Shown here in pieces: positions 50,202 through 58,942 of a stretch of 64,000 nt of DNA. The DNA is from JAJEFO01 sp965209045 (lineage in GTDB: Bacteria; Pseudomonadota; Alphaproteobacteria; Rhodobacterales; Rhodobacteraceae). The position numbers were made by a program, and so were the translations under genes. The DNA lies in assembly GCA_965209045.1 (NCBI GenBank), contig CBDBPW010000001.1, positions 806,001-870,000 of the forward strand. Reading direction: 5' to 3'. Within the stretch, counting starts at the first letter, position 1. Each line of letters begins with the position of its first letter. The notes beneath the pieces are model-generated. The model searched no databases. It was not told the DNA's origin and was given only the letters and a program-made list of their open reading frames with translations.

Positions 50202-50621
50202 TCAGGGATCGATCCCGCCCATTCCGCATATGAGCTTCCACTCCGCATCCCGTACCGGCTGCACCGACAGGCGGGAATTCCTGACGAGCACCATGTCGGC
50301 AAGAAGCGGTTCCTGTTTCACGCGCTCAAGCGACACCGGGGTCTTGAGTGGCGCGATTGCCTTGATGTCCACACATTCCCATCGCGCATCATCGGTGGTG
50401 CTGTCGGGATGGGCTTCTGCGATGACCTCGACGGTTCCGACGATCTCCCTGTCCTTTTGCGAGTGATAGAAAAACCCCCGGTCCCCGACCTTCATTTGAC
50501 GCATGTAGTTGCGTGCCTGGTAATTTCGGACCCCGTCCCATTCCTCTCCGGCATCGCCTTTTGCAACCTGCTCGTCCCAGCTCCAGGCGGAGGGTTCCGA
50601 TTTGAACAGCCAGTATGTCAT
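50202..50621 (-). CDS. EVE domain protein
   Basis: EVE domains belong to the PUA-like group and bind modified bases. This 139-residue stand-alone member has YWLFKSEPSAWSWDEQV, WDGVRNYQARNYMRQMKVGDRGFFYHS, and PVSLERVKQEP, all signature blocks. It lies 3 bases downstream of gpsA and is read with gpsA and tsaD. This neighbourhood is common in alphaproteobacteria and argues for a housekeeping role rather than restriction. Confidence 0.9.
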   Translation of the reverse strand: MTYWLFKSEPSAWSWDEQVAKGDAGEEWDGVRNYQARNYMRQMKVGDRGFFYHSQKDREIVGTVEVIAEAHPDSTTDDARWECVDIKAIAPLKTPVSLERVKQEPLLADMVLVRNSRLSVQPVRDAEWKLICGMGGIDP

Positions 50622-50624
50622 TGC

Positions 50625-51584
50625 CTACTCCTTTCCCACGGGCCGCGACAAAAGAGCTTCGACAGCCAGGGGAATGTCAAGCCGTCCCTCGATGACGTCC
50701 GCAGTGGCCTGCATGAGTGGCAGAACCAGGCCTGCGGCGGCTGCGCTTTCCACGACGGCCGGTGCGGTGGCAAGCCCTTCGACCGTTGCGTCCCGTTCAA
50801 TGGCCTGACCCTGCCCCAGAGATACGCCCGCGCTGAAGTTGCGGGACTTCTCCGACGTGCAGGTCAGCACGAGGTCGCCGAGTCCCGAAAGTCCGTGGAG
50901 CGTTCTTGTCTGGGCCCCCTGCTGGGCCGCGTAGCGCGCAAGTTCGCCGAAGCCGCGAGCGACCACCGAGGCGCGCGCGCTGTCGCCGAGCCCGGCACCG
51001 ACGGCGATGCCGGCGGCAAGCGCGACCACGTTCTTGAGCGCGCCGCCCAGCTCGGCGCCGCGTACATCCGTAGATCGATAGAGGCGCAAGGCAGGGCGCG
51101 TGAGCAGCGATTGCAGCCTTCTGGATTCCTTCGCGCGTTCAGTTGCAACGACAATTGCAGTGGGAAGCCCGTTTGCGATGTCGACTGCGAAACTGGGACC
51201 GGTCAGGATAGCAGCGGTGTGCGACGGGCGAGCCGACCGGATCGTCGCAACCGGACCCAAGCCTGTGGCTCGATCGACACCCTTGCAGCATGCAATGAGC
51301 GCGCCGCCGCTGCGAAAGTCGTGGTCTCTCAAGAAGGACGCAAGATTCTGGGCGGGTACGGCAACGAGGCTGATTGCGGCATCGAAGGCAGCCCTGTCGG
51401 CTGTGACTGTCAGGTTGTCGGGCAGGCGGTGGCCCGGCAGGCGAACGCCCGATAGCCTGGAATCCTGCATGCGTGCCGCGTCGTCAGCATTTCGGGACCA
51501 AAGAGTGATCCGTGTTCCATCTCGCGAAAGGGCGATCGCTAGGGCAGTTCCAAACGCGCCAGCCCCCAAAACGGAAATGGTCAT
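50625..51584 (-). CDS. gpsA: Glycerol-3-phosphate dehydrogenase [NAD(P)+]
   Basis: GpsA reduces dihydroxyacetone phosphate to sn-glycerol-3-phosphate for phospholipid synthesis. The 319-residue protein begins with the Rossmann motif ISVLGAGAFGTALAIALSR, has ALIACCKGVDRATG, LTGPSFAVDIANGLPTAIV and the catalytic-lysine block GAELGGALKNVVALAAGI, then HGLSGLGDLVLTCTSEKSRNF. It overlaps tsaD by 4 bases. Confidence 0.95.
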   Translation of the reverse strand: MTISVLGAGAFGTALAIALSRDGTRITLWSRNADDAARMQDSRLSGVRLPGHRLPDNLTVTADRAAFDAAISLVAVPAQNLASFLRDHDFRSGGALIACCKGVDRATGLGPVATIRSARPSHTAAILTGPSFAVDIANGLPTAIVVATERAKESRRLQSLLTRPALRLYRSTDVRGAELGGALKNVVALAAGIAVGAGLGDSARASVVARGFGELARYAAQQGAQTRTLHGLSGLGDLVLTCTSEKSRNFSAGVSLGQGQAIERDATVEGLATAPAVVESAAAAGLVLPLMQATADVIEGRLDIPLAVEALLSRPVGKE

Positions 51585-52660
51585 GCTTTCGCGCCTTTCC
51601 CGCCCGATCCGAGAAGTGCAGGCTGGCTCTCGTCCAGTGGCCAGCGCGGGCGCGCGACGAGGGGAACGAGTCCGGGATTCGCGACCCGTTCAAGCTCGAT
51701 TCCAGCCCAGGCAATCATTGCGGCATTGTCTGTGCACAGCGCAGGGGGCGGCGCAACAAATCCGATGCCGTATCGTCTTGCGACAGAGTCGAGCCCGGCA
51801 CGGACTTCGGCGTTTGCTGCAACGCCACCGGCAACGGCGATGACTGGCGCCGGTGGGTTGACCGTGAGATACGCTTCGATCGCGCGCGCCGTCTTCTCGG
51901 TCAGGATTTCCGTGACCGCGGCCTGGAAGCTGGCGCACAGGTCGGCGCGATCCTGCGTGGACAGGCCGCCTGACTCGGAAACCAACGCATCGCGCGCGCG
52001 GATCAATGCGGTCTTCAGTCCCGAGAAGCTCATGTTGCAGCCGGAACGCTCGAGCAACGGTCTCGGAAGGCGAAACCGCTCAGGGTCTCCGCTTGCAGCC
52101 TCGCCTTCGACAGCCGGGCCGTCAGGTCCAGGCAGGCCAAGGGCGCGGGCCGTCTTGTCAAACGCCTCACCGGGCGAGTCGTCCAGGGTCCCGCCGAGGC
52201 GCTGAAAGTCGTCCGGGCCGGAGACAATCAGCAGCTGGCAATGTCCGCCCGAGACCAGAAGCAGAAGGTAGGGAAATGCGACATCGTCAGTCAGTCGCGG
52301 AGTCAACGCGTGGCCGGCAAGATGGTTGACACCGAGGAGCGGCTTGTCGATCCCGGCGGCAATGCCTCTCGCGCACATCACGCCAGAGAGAACGCCGCCT
52401 ATCAGCCCCGGACCTGCAGTGACGGCGACCGCGTCAACTTCCGAGATGCAGATGCCCGCCGCGTTCAGCGCCGCCTCGACGGTGATGTCGAGCTTTTCGG
52501 CATGTGCCCGTGCGGCGATTTCGGGAACGATTCCGCCAAAGGCCAGGTGCAATGAGGCTTGGTTGGCAACAACTGACGACAGGATTCTTCTGTCGTCCGA
52601 TACGACGGCTGCCGCCGTGTCGTCGCAACTGGACTCGATTCCGAGGAAGAGGCGTGCCAT
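51581..52660 (-). CDS. tsaD: tRNA N6-adenosine threonylcarbamoyltransferase TsaD
   Basis: TsaD transfers the threonylcarbamoyl group to A37 of ANN-reading tRNAs. The 359-residue protein has GIESSCDDTAAAVV, GIVPEIAARAHAEKL (metal-binding histidine), VTAGPGLIGGVLSG, GVNHLAGHA (second histidine), LLLVSGGHCQLL and VAVAGGVAANAEVR. It is divergent from hemD across 71 bases. Its functional partner tsaE is at 28.5 kb. Confidence 0.96.
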   Translation of the reverse strand: MARLFLGIESSCDDTAAAVVSDDRRILSSVVANQASLHLAFGGIVPEIAARAHAEKLDITVEAALNAAGICISEVDAVAVTAGPGLIGGVLSGVMCARGIAAGIDKPLLGVNHLAGHALTPRLTDDVAFPYLLLLVSGGHCQLLIVSGPDDFQRLGGTLDDSPGEAFDKTARALGLPGPDGPAVEGEAASGDPERFRLPRPLLERSGCNMSFSGLKTALIRARDALVSESGGLSTQDRADLCASFQAAVTEILTEKTARAIEAYLTVNPPAPVIAVAGGVAANAEVRAGLDSVARRYGIGFVAPPPALCTDNAAMIAWAGIELERVANPGLVPLVARPRWPLDESQPALLGSGGKGAKA

Positions 52661-52731
52661 GGCTGTTCGGCTTGCGTGGCTTCCACACCGCAGGTATCAC
52701 CGGGCCATGCCTCACACAAGAAGGCGTCGAA

Positions 52732-53412
52732 ATGGACGATCCCGGGCCCACGCTACTTCTCACCAGGCCTGAGGCGCAATCAACGAGTTTTCTGGCGGAT
52801 TGCGAGAGGCGGCTGGGGCGGCGCATTCCGACCGTGATCTCTCCTGTCATCGACATCATTCCCGTTGCCGAACCACCGGACCTGAACGAGTTCGCCACGA
52901 TCGTCGCGGCGTCGGGAAACGCCGTTCGCCAGCTCGGCGACATTCTGGAAGGCCGCATCGTCCTCACGGTGGGCGAGGCCACCGCAACGCTTGCACGTGG
53001 GTTTGGGGCGCGGGCGAAGGCGCTTGGAGAGACGGCCGAAAGCTTTCTTGAACACGTCGAGGAAATTGGTTTTCCCGCCATTGTTTGCCGAGGAAGACAC
53101 GCCCGATGCAATCTTGCCGACCGGCTGTCCGCACAAGGTGTCACGACGGCCGACTTGGTGCTCTACGATCAAGCCCCACGCCCACTTTCGAGAGCGGCGC
53201 ATGCACTTCTAGCAGGCAGTTTGCCAGTCGTCGCTCCCGTGTTCTCGCCGAGAAGCGCAGAGCTTCTCTCGCGCCAGGCGGCTGCAGCGCCCTTGATCGT
53301 CCTTGCCATAAGCAAGGCCGCAAGAGCGGCCTGGCGGGGGGATGCAGAATTCAGGGTGGCCAGGCATCCGACCGCCGAATCCATGTGCGACCTCGTTGTC
53401 GAGGCGCTGTGA
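52732..53412 (+). CDS. hemD: Uroporphyrinogen-III synthase
   Basis: HemD closes hydroxymethylbilane to uroporphyrinogen III in heme synthesis. The 226-residue protein is divergent in sequence, as is normal for HemD, but has LLLTRPEAQSTSF, SPVIDIIPV, FATIVAASGNAVRQLGD, ILTVGEATATLARGFG-like, and APVFSPRSAELLSRQ. Position supports it: in related genomes hemC-hemD lies between tsaD and the COG4223/hemY pair. Here hemC is absent and tsaD stands directly upstream. Confidence 0.8.
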   Translation: MDDPGPTLLLTRPEAQSTSFLADCERRLGRRIPTVISPVIDIIPVAEPPDLNEFATIVAASGNAVRQLGDILEGRIVLTVGEATATLARGFGARAKALGETAESFLEHVEEIGFPAIVCRGRHARCNLADRLSAQGVTTADLVLYDQAPRPLSRAAHALLAGSLPVVAPVFSPRSAELLSRQAAAAPLIVLAISKAARAAWRGDAEFRVARHPTAESMCDLVVEAL

Positions 53413-53494
53413 GTCCTTACCTTGTTGCAGGACGCGCGTGGCATTAGGTTCAGGCACGCAATGATGCACGAGTTTGGCACGGAAGGGTGACGGA

Positions 53495-54703
53495 GTGGCT
53501 GACCCTGCAGGACCCAAAGGGATCTCAGAGGAACCGGGATCTTCCGAGGAGCCGGAATCGGACCCTGCATCGCGGGAACGGTCGGATGCGAGTGCGGCGG
53601 CAGGCGGAGGAGCCGCCGATGCCGGCCTGGGCGGCGAGCCGACCGAGGAGCCCTCGGCGGCCAGTCGAACAGCCGAGGACCTGTTCGGCGCGGGCCGGGC
53701 GCGACTGTCCATTGCCGCGGGCCTTGCCGGCGGTCTGGTGGCAGGCGCCGTTGCCTTCCTTGTCGCAATTTCGTTGCCGCAATTCACGGGCCAATCGGAC
53801 ACGGCGGAGCAGGCGCTTTCCGGAGTTGATGCCGTGGCGACGGAATTGGCGGCACTGAAAGAGCAGGTGAGCGATCTCCGCGGAGCGATACAACCGCTGC
53901 CGGACCTGACAGGACTGGAGGGCGAAATCGCCGCGCTTGAAGGCAAGGTGAGCGAATTGCGCCCGGAAATCAGGGCGATGCAGGCGATGACGTCGGCCGA
54001 GCTATCGGATCTAGGCACGAGGCTCGCCGCCTTGTTCCGGCGCGTCGAGGCGCTGGAGGCATCGAGCGGGGACGCGTCTTTGTCTCAGTCTGTCCAGACC
54101 GAGGAGCAGCTAACGCGTTTCAGGGATCAGCTGGATCAACTCGTTTCCGGCGCGGAAGCCAGGATTGCTGATGCGGAAGCGAAGATTGCCGAGGTTGAAG
54201 CGAGGGCGATCGAAGCCGGCGGAGCATCGGCTGCGGGAAATCGTATCGCTGTCGCAAGATTGCGTGCAGCAATCGATACGGGCGCCCCGTACCTGGACAT
54301 CATTTCAACGATGGACGAAGTCCCGTCCGAACTGGCGGACCATGCACGAACCGGAATACCGACGCTCCTTGCGCTTCAGCAGGAATTCCCGGGTGCAGCC
54401 AGGGCGGCGCTGGCAGCCTCGCGGAGCATTCCGGGCGAAGGAACGGTCGGAGACAAGATTGTCGCGTTTCTGCGACATGCGACGAACGCACGGTCGTTGA
54501 CGCCACGGGAGGGAGACAGTGCAGACGCGATCCTGTCCCGGGCCGAGGCGCGTGTGGCCGAAGGTGACCTGCCCGCCGCGCTTGCGGAGATTGATTCACT
54601 GCCGCGCGCTTCACGGTCCGCGATGGCGGGTTGGGTTGCCGAGGCGGAATTTCGGCTGGCCGTGCAGGGCGCAATCGACGTGCTAGCAGGCGGGATGAAT
54701 TGA
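53495..54703 (+). CDS. Mitofilin-like inner-membrane protein (COG4223)
   Basis: An alphaproteobacterial relative of mitofilin (Mic60), implicated in envelope or membrane shaping. The 402-residue protein has an acidic, Ala/Gly/Pro-rich N-terminal region, one membrane segment (LSIAAGLAGGLVAGAVAFLVAI, about residues 69-90), a long coiled coil (about 105-255, e.g. EIAALEGKVSELRPEI, EARIADAEAKIAEVEARAIEAG) and a C-terminal helical domain. I chose the GTG at 53495, which has GGAAGGG about 7 bases upstream, over a TTG at 53474. It is followed by hemY 7 bases later. Confidence 0.85.
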   Translation: MADPAGPKGISEEPGSSEEPESDPASRERSDASAAAGGGAADAGLGGEPTEEPSAASRTAEDLFGAGRARLSIAAGLAGGLVAGAVAFLVAISLPQFTGQSDTAEQALSGVDAVATELAALKEQVSDLRGAIQPLPDLTGLEGEIAALEGKVSELRPEIRAMQAMTSAELSDLGTRLAALFRRVEALEASSGDASLSQSVQTEEQLTRFRDQLDQLVSGAEARIADAEAKIAEVEARAIEAGGASAAGNRIAVARLRAAIDTGAPYLDIISTMDEVPSELADHARTGIPTLLALQQEFPGAARAALAASRSIPGEGTVGDKIVAFLRHATNARSLTPREGDSADAILSRAEARVAEGDLPAALAEIDSLPRASRSAMAGWVAEAEFRLAVQGAIDVLAGGMN

Positions 54704-54710
54704 GACGCCG

Positions 54711-56300
54711 ATGCTCTGGCCGCTTCTGAAAATCGTTCTTTTCGTCGTGCTGATCACGGCTGCTGCCTGGGGTGCGGAACTGCTGATCGAAACGGACGTC
54801 GGGATTCGCCTGTCGGTTGCGGACACGGAGTACTTTTTCGGCCCGTTTGAGGCTGTCATAGCGTTGATGGTCTTCGTGTTTGCGGTCTGGGTCGGGCTCA
54901 GGATCGTGGGACTGGTTGTCGCATTCGGGCGCTTTGTCGCCGGCGACAGGACGTCGATCGACCGCTTTTTCGACCGCCGCCGCGAACGCAAGGGCTTTGA
55001 AGCCCTTGCCGAGGGGATGATCGCACTCGCATCTGGCGAATCCGGAACGGCGCTCTCGAAGGCGTCTCGGGCCGAAAGGCTTCTCTGGCGCCGGGAGCTC
55101 ACATCTCTCCTCACGGCACAGGCCGCCGAGCAGTCCGGCGATGCAGCTCAGGCCGAGGCGGCCTACAAGCGCCTCCTCGAAGATGATCGGACCCGATTTG
55201 TCGGAATCAGGGGGTTGATGAAGCAGCAATTGGCAACCGGCAATGCCGACACAGCGCTGAAGCTTGCCGAGAAGGCGTTCGCACTCAGGCCTGCGCATGT
55301 GGAGACCCAGGACTTGCTGCTCAAGCTGCAGGCAGGCGCGCATGACTGGACAGGCGCCCGCAAGACTCTCGGCACCAAGTTCAGGCAGGGAGCGCTTCCG
55401 CGCGACGTTCATAGGCGACGTGACGCGGTGCTTGCGCTTGGCGAGGCTCAGGACATCCTGCGCGACGACAGATCCGTGGAGGCGCGCGAAAAGGCTATCG
55501 AAGCAAACCGGCTCTCCCCGGACCTTGTCCCTGCGGCCGTCATGGCAGCGGATGGATACATGGTCCGCAACAAGGCGAAGAATGCGTCACGCATTCTGAA
55601 GAAGGCCTGGGCAGCGCAACCTCATCCAGATCTTGCGGCCGCCTTTGCCCGTCTTGATCTCGAGGAAACGCCGGAAGACCGCATCAAGCGGTTTGCAGCG
55701 TTGACGGGCGTGCAACCGACTCATCCCGAAACGCGAATGCTGGAGGCGGAACTGCAGATTGCGGCGGAGAACTTTCCAGCTGCACGCGACGCGATCGGGG
55801 ACTTGGCCGAGACCGATCCCACTGCACGAGTCCTGACCATCATGGCAGCGATCGAGCGCGGCTTTGGTGCCGATGATGCAGTTGTGAAGGGTTGGCTGGC
55901 GCGCGCGCTTGCAGCGCCGCGCGATCCGCAATGGGTGTGCGAAAACTGCCACTTCGCCCATGCTCGCTGGGAGCCCGTCTGCGAGCGCTGCAAGAGCTTC
56001 GACACCTTGACCTGGAAGAGGCCAAGCGACGGCGCTGCACCGCTGTCCGCAGGCGCCGAGATGCTGCCGCTTATCGTCGGCGCGACCGGCACGCCGAACG
56101 GCTCCGAGAACAAGCCTGATGTCGATTCCGGTGTCGACCAAGGCGATCCGGCACATGATGCGGAAGCGCCGGATCCAAAGGTGACCGCAGATGCGCCCCC
56201 GGAATTCGAGTTCGAGGCGGCCGGGAGGGTGGAGCCGCCCGCAGACTATGTCGTCGGAGAAGCAGGACAGAAGAATCGCGCAGACGGCGGCGTGAGATGA
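54711..56300 (+). CDS. hemY: HemY-type TPR membrane protein
   Basis: A HemY N-terminal-domain protein of 529 residues, associated with heme synthesis genes but not itself a protoporphyrinogen oxidase. Two N-terminal membrane segments (LLKIVLFVVLITAAAWGAELL, AVIALMVFVFAVWVGLRIVGLVVAF), then TPR-like helical repeats (about 90-390), then a zinc-ribbon-like WVCENCHFAHARWEPVCERC motif near residue 408 (two CxxC pairs), then an acidic low-complexity tail. The CxxC pairs suggest metal binding, as in the tetratricopeptide protein LapB. Confidence 0.87.
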   Translation: MLWPLLKIVLFVVLITAAAWGAELLIETDVGIRLSVADTEYFFGPFEAVIALMVFVFAVWVGLRIVGLVVAFGRFVAGDRTSIDRFFDRRRERKGFEALAEGMIALASGESGTALSKASRAERLLWRRELTSLLTAQAAEQSGDAAQAEAAYKRLLEDDRTRFVGIRGLMKQQLATGNADTALKLAEKAFALRPAHVETQDLLLKLQAGAHDWTGARKTLGTKFRQGALPRDVHRRRDAVLALGEAQDILRDDRSVEAREKAIEANRLSPDLVPAAVMAADGYMVRNKAKNASRILKKAWAAQPHPDLAAAFARLDLEETPEDRIKRFAALTGVQPTHPETRMLEAELQIAAENFPAARDAIGDLAETDPTARVLTIMAAIERGFGADDAVVKGWLARALAAPRDPQWVCENCHFAHARWEPVCERCKSFDTLTWKRPSDGAAPLSAGAEMLPLIVGATGTPNGSENKPDVDSGVDQGDPAHDAEAPDPKVTADAPPEFEFEAAGRVEPPADYVVGEAGQKNRADGGVR

Positions 56301-56336
56301 CGCCTCGGTGGCGCCAGGCATCAGGCGGAGGAAGCC

Positions 56337-56412
56337 TGGTGCCGCATGAGGGACTTGAACCCCCGACCCATCGCTTACGAAGCGATTGCTCTACCAGCTG
56401 AGCTAATGCGGC
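56337..56412 (-). tRNA. tRNA-Thr (anticodon CGT)
   Basis: A full 76-nt tRNA with encoded CCA. Acceptor GCCGCAT/ATGCGGC, D arm GCTC-AGCTGGTA-GAGC, anticodon stem ATCGC/GCGAT with loop TTCGTAA (anticodon CGT, reading ACG), T arm GGGGG-TTCAAGT-CCCTC, discriminator A. The 3' end (56337) faces hemY, 37 bases past its stop; the 5' side borders a stretch of gene debris. Confidence 0.97.
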
Positions 56413-56785
56413 AACGCGGACATGCATGTAGACCGACGACTTCCTGAGCGCAAGCGGTCTGCGGGCACGCAGCGCATGGCGCCGTTTCACGATTTGATCC
56501 GATCCGGCAGGCAGGTTTCTTCCCGGACTGTTTCGTGCACGGATTGCCGGAATTCCGGGACAACGCGGGAATCCGGAACCCGGCTTCTGCGGTTTCCCTT
56601 TCCCGGCAGACGCCCTTTCCGGGCAGCCTCGGTTCGATAGCTTGTTCGGGCGCGCGGCGTCCGGTCGCCGGTTGCAACCGACCGTGTCACGGACCAAGGA
56701 CCGCGCTCGTGAACGACGAAGAAGGTGGCCCGCGCGACTCGCACTTGCCGGGCCGTGGACGGGCAGCTGCAGAACCGGTGCGAAA

Positions 56786-57064
56786 ACGAAGCTTTCCGCC
56801 GAGGACTGCGTTGGCACGGAAGCCTGGCGCGACGCCGTGCCGGAGGTCTGCCCGAACCATCCCGGCGGCGGCTGCTCCTTCGCCGGTCACGGCACCTACG
56901 GGCGCAAGACCCCGGCTGCCGCGCGGGTGCCGCGCTGGCACTGCCCGGACTCGAACACCACGCTCAGCATGCTTGCGGACTGCCTTGCGGCGCGGACGCC
57001 GGGGACTCTGGACGCGGTCGAGTTGGCCGCGGCCGCGCCGACGCTGCCAAACGTCGGCACGTTT
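56786..57064 (+). pseudogene. Zinc-ribbon transposase-like remnant
   Basis: A frame without a convincing start reads EVCPNHPGGGCSFAGHGTYG, RVPRWHCPDSNTTLSMLADC and LAARTPGTLDAVE. This is the pattern of an N-terminal zinc-ribbon domain found in a group of transposase-like proteins (CPxHxxG...HGxYxRxxxxRVPRWxCPxCxTTFSLLPDCLAAR). One expected cysteine of the second pair is replaced (CPDSN), and the frame is lost near 57065. No catalytic domain or terminal inverted repeats were seen. It overlaps the broken end of the gene on the opposite strand. Confidence 0.5.
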
Positions 57065-57350
57065 TCGCCCTGCTCAAGGAGCTTTCCGACCAGGCGGTAT
57101 CCGTCGCCGTGGCCGATTTCGTGAAAGAGCGTGACGGGAAGAACCACCGACGCGACAAATTCGCCTTTTGGGTTGCGTCGGATCCGTCGCGGCCGTGCGC
57201 CTCGGCCGTGATGGTGAGTTCAGCGACCCTGAACCCGTTCCCAAGTTCCGACTCGACCAAAACCAGGATGCCAGGGGCCTTGTTGGGATCGGCTGCAACC
57301 TCGAAGGTGGTCAAAAGAGTCGCGAAGAGCGTTGCCGGGAGGTGTCTCAT
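57030..57350 (-). pseudogene. Secreted protein gene, frameshifted and cut by debris
   Basis: From an ATG at 57350 the frame gives a signal peptide and mature start (MRHLPATLFATLLTTFEVA, DPNKAPGILVLVESELGNG, FRVAELTITAEAHGRDGSD) with good codon use. Near 57190 the protein-like reading moves to another frame: GEFVASVVLPVTLFHEIGHG then DGYRLVGKLLEQGENVPTFG. HEIGH resembles a zinc-metalloprotease HExxH-like motif but is spaced HEIGH, so it fits HExxH with G, H at positions 4-5. The gene ends where the transposase-like remnant begins. The family is not recognised. Confidence 0.45.
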
Positions 57351-57449
57351 GGGGTTCGCGCCTTGTCGGGGAAACGGAAGCAAGGCACATTCGGACACGA
57401 GATCGAATGCAAAATATGCGCAGGGAATGGACCTGTGCGGCTGCGCTGC

Positions 57450-58505
57450 TCAATGCCTGAAGAAGTCGCGAATCCCGGCAAGAATGCCTTCAATCCCGGG
57501 CTCGTCGATGTCCTTGTGCAGCACCATCCGGATCGGGCCGGTCGAGCCACCGCCCACGACAACGCCGCAACCGGCCATGTGCGCTCTGTACGCGTCGTTC
57601 AACTCGTCACGCGGCGTAAGGAAGACCATGTTGGTCGCTTGCTCGACAGCGCCGGCCCCGATCTCCTCCAGCACGGCAGCGAGGCGCGCTGCCCTGAGAT
57701 GGTCTTCGGCAAGCCGCTGCACGTTGTGCTCAAGGGCATAGAGGCCAGCTGACGCCAGAACGCCTGACTGACGCATGCCGCCTCCCAGCATCTTGCGATA
57801 CCTCCGCGCGCGTTCGATGAGGTCCGACGGCCCTGTCAGCACCGAGCCTGCCGGCGTTCCGAGACCCTTTGAAAGGCAGAGCGAAACGGTGTCGACAAGG
57901 TCGGACAGATCCTGCTCTGCGCAACTGAGGGCCGTAACCGCGTTGAAGAGACGTGCGCCGTCCAGATGGACCGAAAGGCCCGCGGAACGGGCCGCGTCGG
58001 AGCACGCAGCCAAGCGATCCAAGGACACCGCCTTTCCGTTGTGCGTGTTCTCGAGACCCACCAATCGACTTACCGGCATGTGACTGTCGTCCGGCTTCAC
58101 GTGCGCAGTAATCCGATCAGGCGACAGGCCACCGTCGGCGTCGACCGGAATTGTGCAGATGGCGATGCCGCCCAGAACCGAACTGCCAGCGGCCTCGTAG
58201 GCGGCGACATGGTAGCCGCGCCCGACAATCACTTCTTCCCCGCGCCCGCAATGCGCAAGAAGCGATGTCAGGTTACCCATCGTCCCGCTTGAGACGAACA
58301 GGGCTGCATCTTTCCCAAGTCGCTCGGCAACTGATTCCTCAAGGCGATTGACGCTGGGGTCTTCGCCGTAGACGTCGTCCCCCAGTTCGGCTTCGTACAT
58401 CGCGCGGCGCATGCCCTCGTCCGGCCGGGTGACAGTGTCGCTCCTCAGATCCAGCCGCGGCGCGTTCGAATTCGCCACCCGGGGAGAACCTGAGTGATCG
58501 CTCAT
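57450..58505 (-). CDS. ltaE: Low-specificity L-threonine aldolase
   Basis: A PLP enzyme splitting L-threonine into glycine and acetaldehyde, also acting on beta-hydroxy amino acids. The 351-residue protein has LDLRSDTVTRPDEGMRRAM, GDDVYGEDPSVNRLEE, ALFVSSGTMGNLTSLLAHC, the HLDGARLFNAV block and the PLP-lysine site VSLCLSKGLGTPAGSVL. The start codon overlaps the stop of the small gene upstream by 4 bases (ATGA), so the pair is coupled. Confidence 0.94.
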   Translation of the reverse strand: MSDHSGSPRVANSNAPRLDLRSDTVTRPDEGMRRAMYEAELGDDVYGEDPSVNRLEESVAERLGKDAALFVSSGTMGNLTSLLAHCGRGEEVIVGRGYHVAAYEAAGSSVLGGIAICTIPVDADGGLSPDRITAHVKPDDSHMPVSRLVGLENTHNGKAVSLDRLAACSDAARSAGLSVHLDGARLFNAVTALSCAEQDLSDLVDTVSLCLSKGLGTPAGSVLTGPSDLIERARRYRKMLGGGMRQSGVLASAGLYALEHNVQRLAEDHLRAARLAAVLEEIGAGAVEQATNMVFLTPRDELNDAYRAHMAGCGVVVGGGSTGPIRMVLHKDIDEPGIEGILAGIRDFFRH

Positions 58506-58741
58506 GTCGCGACCCGCACAAGGGCAGACGCGGTGACAATGCGCATGCCCCTGAAGAGCTCGGTGTGGAATTGCCTGACATGGCTGCCGAGCATCTCCGG
58601 ATTGAACTCCGATTGGCCGATCTCCGGCACCAGCGCTTTGGGCATCCTGACGACGCCGGCCTCCACATGCGACTGCGCGATTTCCGGTCCGCGCACGAAG
58701 CCCGCAACGCCGCGATCATGAATCTGAGTCAAATGTGCCAT
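58502..58741 (-). CDS. Small protein of unknown function upstream of ltaE
   Basis: A 79-residue product with normal codon use that I do not recognise: MAHLTQIHDRGVAGFVRGPE at the start, IVTASALVRVAT at the end. It has no membrane segment or signal peptide. The ATGA overlap with ltaE is the main evidence that it is translated. A remnant of a larger gene is also possible, because the DNA upstream is debris with a repeat copy at 58763-58813. Confidence 0.5.
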   Translation of the reverse strand: MAHLTQIHDRGVAGFVRGPEIAQSHVEAGVVRMPKALVPEIGQSEFNPEMLGSHVRQFHTELFRGMRIVTASALVRVAT

Positions 58742-58762
58742 GGCTGGCTCCGTCAGGTGAAT

Positions 58763-58813
58763 CCCCGCGCGTCAGGTTTGGAACGCCATGCGTCGGAAGT
58801 CCACTGCCAAGAC
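58763..58813. repeat. Short dispersed repeat, copy A
   Basis: 51 bp matching 61679-61729 without gaps with 6 differences (about 88%). Weaker similarity reaches about 20 bases further on each side. Read leftward, both copies encode a similar end, (V)L(A/T)VxxRRMAFQT-stop, which suggests a shared gene end. Confidence 0.7.
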
Positions 58814-58942
58814 ACCATCATTCGTCATGGGACAGACTCGCAGTTGAAGGCCGTTGGTGATGTTGCGGACCGAAGCAAGCAGGTTGAATGTCGCGTTCCG
58901 CGACAGTATCGGGCGCAAGACATCCCAATGTGACAGGTTGCC
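58772..58942 (-). pseudogene. C-terminal remnant of an unrecognised gene
   Basis: Leftward reading GNLSHWDVLRPILSRNATFN, LLASVRNITNGLQLRVCPMT, NDGVLAVDFRRMAFQT and stop, with good codon use but no start or upstream part. The last 15 residues are echoed at 61679-61729 (HVLTVGLRRMAFQT-stop). I cannot name the family. Confidence 0.35.
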
